Shown here: positions 61,727 through 64,000 of the stretch, piece by piece | Layout: every line of letters begins with the position of its first letter | Numbering within the stretch: position 1 is the stretch's first letter | Assembly: GCA_903827245.1 (NCBI GenBank) | Contig: CAIKHO010000048.1 | Coordinates: forward strand, 62,001 to 126,000 | From: an uncultured Opitutia bacterium | GTDB taxonomy: Bacteria > Verrucomicrobiota > Verrucomicrobiia > Opitutales > Opitutaceae | Direction of reading: 5' to 3' | Length of the DNA stretch: 64,000 bases | The notes under the pieces: model-generated | Databases searched by the model: none | Told to the model about the DNA's origin: nothing | What the model saw: the letters and a program-made list of their open reading frames with translations, nothing else | Translations under genes and position numbers: made by a program

Positions 61727-62464
61727 TCAGAACTGACGCGCGGCGCGGCCCAAAGTCGCGAGCGAATCGAACACCAGCGCATCGTTCGCAAAGAGCGGGA
61801 TCGCGTGCCCCACCCCGGCGCGCAGGCCGTGCACGCGGGCGCGCGCGACCTGCAGCTCGACATAGTTGCGCGTCGGCATCTGCGAGGCGTGCGCTTCCAT
61901 TGCGGCCGTCCACGCCGCCATGATCTCCGGCGCGGAGACATCGATCAGCACCTTCGTCAGGTCGGCGGGCTCCGACTCGGGCGTGACGGCGTAGAAAAAC
62001 AGCTGCCCGATCGCATGCGGCTTCGCCCCGCGGAGTTCCTTCACCCCGCCGTAGCGGGCCAGGCGGTTCGCATCGCGTACCATCCGGCCGAGCTTCGCGT
62101 GGTCCGGGTGCTGGTTCTCGACCGTGCTCGGGGCCAGCACCACGCCCGGCCGCACGCGACGGATGATCCTGGCGAGGGCGATCACGTGGGCCACGCGTTC
62201 CTCAAAGTGGGCGTCGCCGCCGAGGTTGGTAAATTCCACCGTCGCGCCGAGCAGTCGCGCCGCCCGTTTCGCCTCGCGTGTTCGTTGCGCCGGGGTGCCG
62301 TTCGTCGCGGCCTCGCCGCGCGAGCAGATCACGAAGTGCGCCGCGCGCCCGGCTCGGGTCTCGCGTGCGATCACGCCGCCGCAGCCGAATTCGATGTCGT
62401 CGGGGTGCGCGCCGAAAGCCAGCAGCGGCGCAGGGTCAGGGCTTGGGGTCGGTATAGGCTTCAT
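61727..62464 (-). CDS. bshB1: BshB1-type GlcNAc-malate deacetylase
   Basis: A 245-residue LmbE/PIG-L-like zinc deacetylase that removes the acetyl group from GlcNAc-malate. The zinc motif is LLAFGAHPDDIEFGCGGVIA (His-Pro-Asp-Asp), with FTNLGGDAHFEE and the later ENQHPDHAKLGRMVRDANRL containing the third ligand. The BshB1-specific C-terminal part YVELQVARARVHGLRAGVGH is present. The start overlaps the upstream gene by 29 bp. It forms an operon with bshA. Confidence 0.93.
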   Translation of the reverse strand: MKPIPTPSPDPAPLLAFGAHPDDIEFGCGGVIARETRAGRAAHFVICSRGEAATNGTPAQRTREAKRAARLLGATVEFTNLGGDAHFEERVAHVIALARIIRRVRPGVVLAPSTVENQHPDHAKLGRMVRDANRLARYGGVKELRGAKPHAIGQLFFYAVTPESEPADLTKVLIDVSAPEIMAAWTAAMEAHASQMPTRNYVELQVARARVHGLRAGVGHAIPLFANDALVFDSLATLGRAARQF

Positions 62465-63212
62465 CGGAGCGTTCAATCGGGTCGCGGTTGATATAGGTGA
62501 TCTCGGGGGCGTCCTCCTTGCGAAGGTACGCCTGTTCGCCGGCGCCGGCAATGTAATGGGTGCAATGCAGCACGGATTGCATCCAGCGGAGCCGGGTGTC
62601 GCGCGCCGGGCTGACCTGCTCCTTGCTGAACGCAACCCCGGGCAGCGTCACGTACGAATTCCCGCCTTCGTGCAGTTTCAGCACGCCGGCGATGCAGCGG
62701 GCGCGCACCACTTCACCTTCATGCGGCACATCGACGAAAAAATCCGGCACGTCGCAGGCTGCGCGCCGGACCGCCGGGTCGCTGGAGCGCACGACCCGGA
62801 TGCCGTCGAGCAGGCCCATCCGGGCATACATCTCTAGGCAGAAATCGGCGACGGTGGCGGCCTCGATGCGCCGGAATTCGTCCACCCAGCAGCCATCGAC
62901 ATAGGCCGGCATCTGGCGGGCGGTGTTGTCGCGCCAGCCGGCCGGCACGCGTTTCAGGAAAAGCGGCGAGTATTTCCGCTGGAGCCGGTTTGCGAACGTG
63001 AAGTTCATCGTCAGCGACGCGCCGCCCTGCCGGTGCCGGAGAATGGTCTGCGTCTCGCGCGGGTCGTGGTCGCTGTCGTGGCAGAAGAACACGATCTCGC
63101 CGCCGATCTCCGCCTGCAGCCGGCGGGCACTCTGGAACTTCGCGAAGAGGAACCGCCGCGGGAAGAACCCGCAGGGCTGCTGGCCGAAGGCGATGATAGG
63201 GGCGGAGGTCAT
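62436..63212 (-). CDS. BshC-like protein, short; candidate cysteine ligase
   Basis: A 258-residue protein, first gene of the bsh operon. Residues 8-50 (AFGQQPCGFFPRRFLFAKFQ, then SARRLQAEIGG and FFCHDSDHDPRE) follow the pattern of the BshC nucleotide-binding core. There a GQQ or GHQ motif, a phosphate-loop helix and a strand ending (S/G)EDHD occur in the same order and spacing. True BshC is about 540 residues and adds cysteine to GlcN-malate. This protein is half that size, and the rest (FTFANRLQRKYSPLFLKRVP, VDVPHEGEVVRARCIAGVLK) is unfamiliar. Assignment rests on this motif run and on position. Confidence 0.55.
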   Translation of the reverse strand: MTSAPIIAFGQQPCGFFPRRFLFAKFQSARRLQAEIGGEIVFFCHDSDHDPRETQTILRHRQGGASLTMNFTFANRLQRKYSPLFLKRVPAGWRDNTARQMPAYVDGCWVDEFRRIEAATVADFCLEMYARMGLLDGIRVVRSSDPAVRRAACDVPDFFVDVPHEGEVVRARCIAGVLKLHEGGNSYVTLPGVAFSKEQVSPARDTRLRWMQSVLHCTHYIAGAGEQAYLRKEDAPEITYINRDPIERSDEAYTDPKP

Positions 63213-63227
63213 GCAGGAGACAAACTA

Positions 63228-63299
63228 GGTAGGGCGACGACTCCGCTCGGCGCCGGGAACGTCCTTGTGCCCGGCGCGGAGCGGAGTCCGCGCCCTACC
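63228..63299. repeat. GGTAGGGCG-ACTCCGC palindrome
   Basis: Long imperfect inverted repeat from GGTAGGGCGACGACTCCGCT to a right arm ending GGAGTCCGCGCCCTACC, between the BshC-like gene and the symporter. Its GTAGGGCG end is shared with the in-gene repeat at 51243. Confidence 0.7.
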
Positions 63300-63318
63300 A
63301 GATTAATAATCAGGTTTC

Positions 63319-64000
63319 TCATGCTGTTGCAGTCGCCACAGGTTTCGGGCCACCGATCACGGCCTGAAGGATAAGGCTCAGCAGCACGCAGGCCGCGCAG
63401 CCGAGGAAGTTGTACCAGAGATAGCCGATGCTGAGGGTGAAATAGCACGTGATGACCAACGCCTGCGTCACCACCGCGGCCCAGAAGGCCGCCGTGCCGC
63501 CGATCCGGCGCAGAAAAAATGCGATCAGGAAGAGCGCCAGCGGAACACCATAGAAGACCGAGCCGACGATGTTGCCGGCCTCGATCAGGTTTTCCGACAT
63601 CCGCGCGAACAGCGCGAAGGCGATCGCCACCAGGCCCCAGAAGACCGTGAAACAGCGCGAGGCCACGACGTAGTGACGATCGGTCGCGTCGCGCCGGATG
63701 ACGTGGCGGTAGAGGTCGACAATCGTCGTCGAGCTGAGCGCGTTCAGTTCGCCGGCCTTGGACGACATGGTCGCGGCGAAGAACGCCGCCACCAGCAGGC
63801 CGATCAGGCCGTGCGGCAGATAATGCAGGATGAAGGTGATGAACACGTAGTCGGAGTCCTTCCGGTCCAGCGCGGGATTCGCCGCGACGAGGGCGTCCTT
63901 GGCCCGACCGCGGACGGCCTCGCTACGGTCGTACGCCGAGAGCGCCTGCGCCCGGGCCGCCGCCTCCGCCGTCGCGTCACCGGCGTGCCGGGCGTCGAGC
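63319..64000 (-). CDS. Sodium/solute symporter (SSS family), N-terminally truncated by window edge
   Basis: C-terminal 226 residues of an SSS-family transporter that moves a solute with sodium ions across the inner membrane. The frame continues to the window end, so the gene starts outside. The core motif AAFFAATMSSKAGELNALSS is diagnostic, preceded by YVFITFILHYLPHGLIGLLV. At least four more membrane segments follow, ending in a short hydrophilic tail (GGPKPVATATA). The cargo cannot be read; sugars or sugar acids would suit the neighbourhood. Confidence 0.87.
   Translation of the reverse strand, partial: LDARHAGDATAEAAARAQALSAYDRSEAVRGRAKDALVAANPALDRKDSDYVFITFILHYLPHGLIGLLVAAFFAATMSSKAGELNALSSTTIVDLYRHVIRRDATDRHYVVASRCFTVFWGLVAIAFALFARMSENLIEAGNIVGSVFYGVPLALFLIAFFLRRIGGTAAFWAAVVTQALVITCYFTLSIGYLWYNFLGCAACVLLSLILQAVIGGPKPVATATA

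Overview
The window is about 65% GC, densely coded, and reads like a free-living member of the Verrucomicrobiota, most probably the family Opitutaceae. This is inferred from gene content: a bacillithiol gene set, hexuronate and rhamnoside catabolism, a kinase-WD40 protein beside an ECF sigma factor, system II cytochrome c maturation, and many palindromic intergenic repeats. No rRNA gene is present to fix the taxonomy. No tRNA gene, transposase, phage module or CRISPR array was recognised.

Layout. 1-5 kb: the end of an MCE/MlaD lipid-transport protein, a TIM-barrel sugar isomerase/epimerase, glucuronate isomerase (uxaC) and a Gfo/Idh/MocA oxidoreductase. 5-15 kb: an arginine block, argG-argF-argD-argB on the minus strand, argJ divergent, and argC further on. 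It is interrupted by a broken ORF6N gene and by a PadR regulator with a membrane protein. 15-19 kb: rplM-rpsI, a TorF-like porin, a DUF423 protein and a CCA-adding enzyme. 19-23 kb: an ECF sigma factor followed by a large membrane-anchored Ser/Thr kinase with a WD40 sensor. 24-33 kb: a plus-strand membrane-lipid region with an acyl desaturase, an FAD amine-oxidase-like protein, DUF1365, a CFA-synthase-like methyltransferase, DUF1475, DUF2062, DUF1295 and a second CFA-type methyltransferase. Two small ribbon-helix-helix genes lie inside it. 33-38 kb: a TPR gene split by an amber codon, a RluA synthase, and an alpha/beta-hydrolase overlapping a bacterial GH3 (auxin-conjugate-type) enzyme. 38-49 kb: TlpA, LysR, YggS, a SirB1-like protein, aroE, a prepilin peptidase, galK, ygfZ, DAHP synthase, malate dehydrogenase and a Nudix hydrolase. 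49-56 kb: a double-length altronate dehydratase-like protein and the ccsA-resB-lipoprotein operon. 56-64 kb: a GH78 alpha-L-rhamnosidase, DUF2911, bshA-bshB1 with a short BshC-like third gene, and the C-terminal part of a sodium/solute symporter.

How the parts connect. uxaC and the UxaA-like protein point to uronate use; the GH78 enzyme and galK point to plant or algal polysaccharide use. Six arginine genes are present; argJ replaces a separate argA/argE, and argH is not in the window. The three bsh genes could form a complete low-molecular-weight thiol pathway if the short third gene is the cysteine ligase.

The most unusual layer is non-coding. Many gaps carry perfect or near-perfect palindromes from at least ten sequence families. 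One family, with four copies of about 125 bp, has two copies whose 40-bp core lies in opposite orientations between the same arms. Another repeat sits in frame inside the UxaA-like gene. Two intergenic transcripts share a terminator-like hairpin with the loop TTAGGGGT; one lies behind a sigma-54-like promoter and the other leads into DAHP synthase. Several start codons are preceded by pyrimidine tracts instead of a Shine-Dalgarno sequence.
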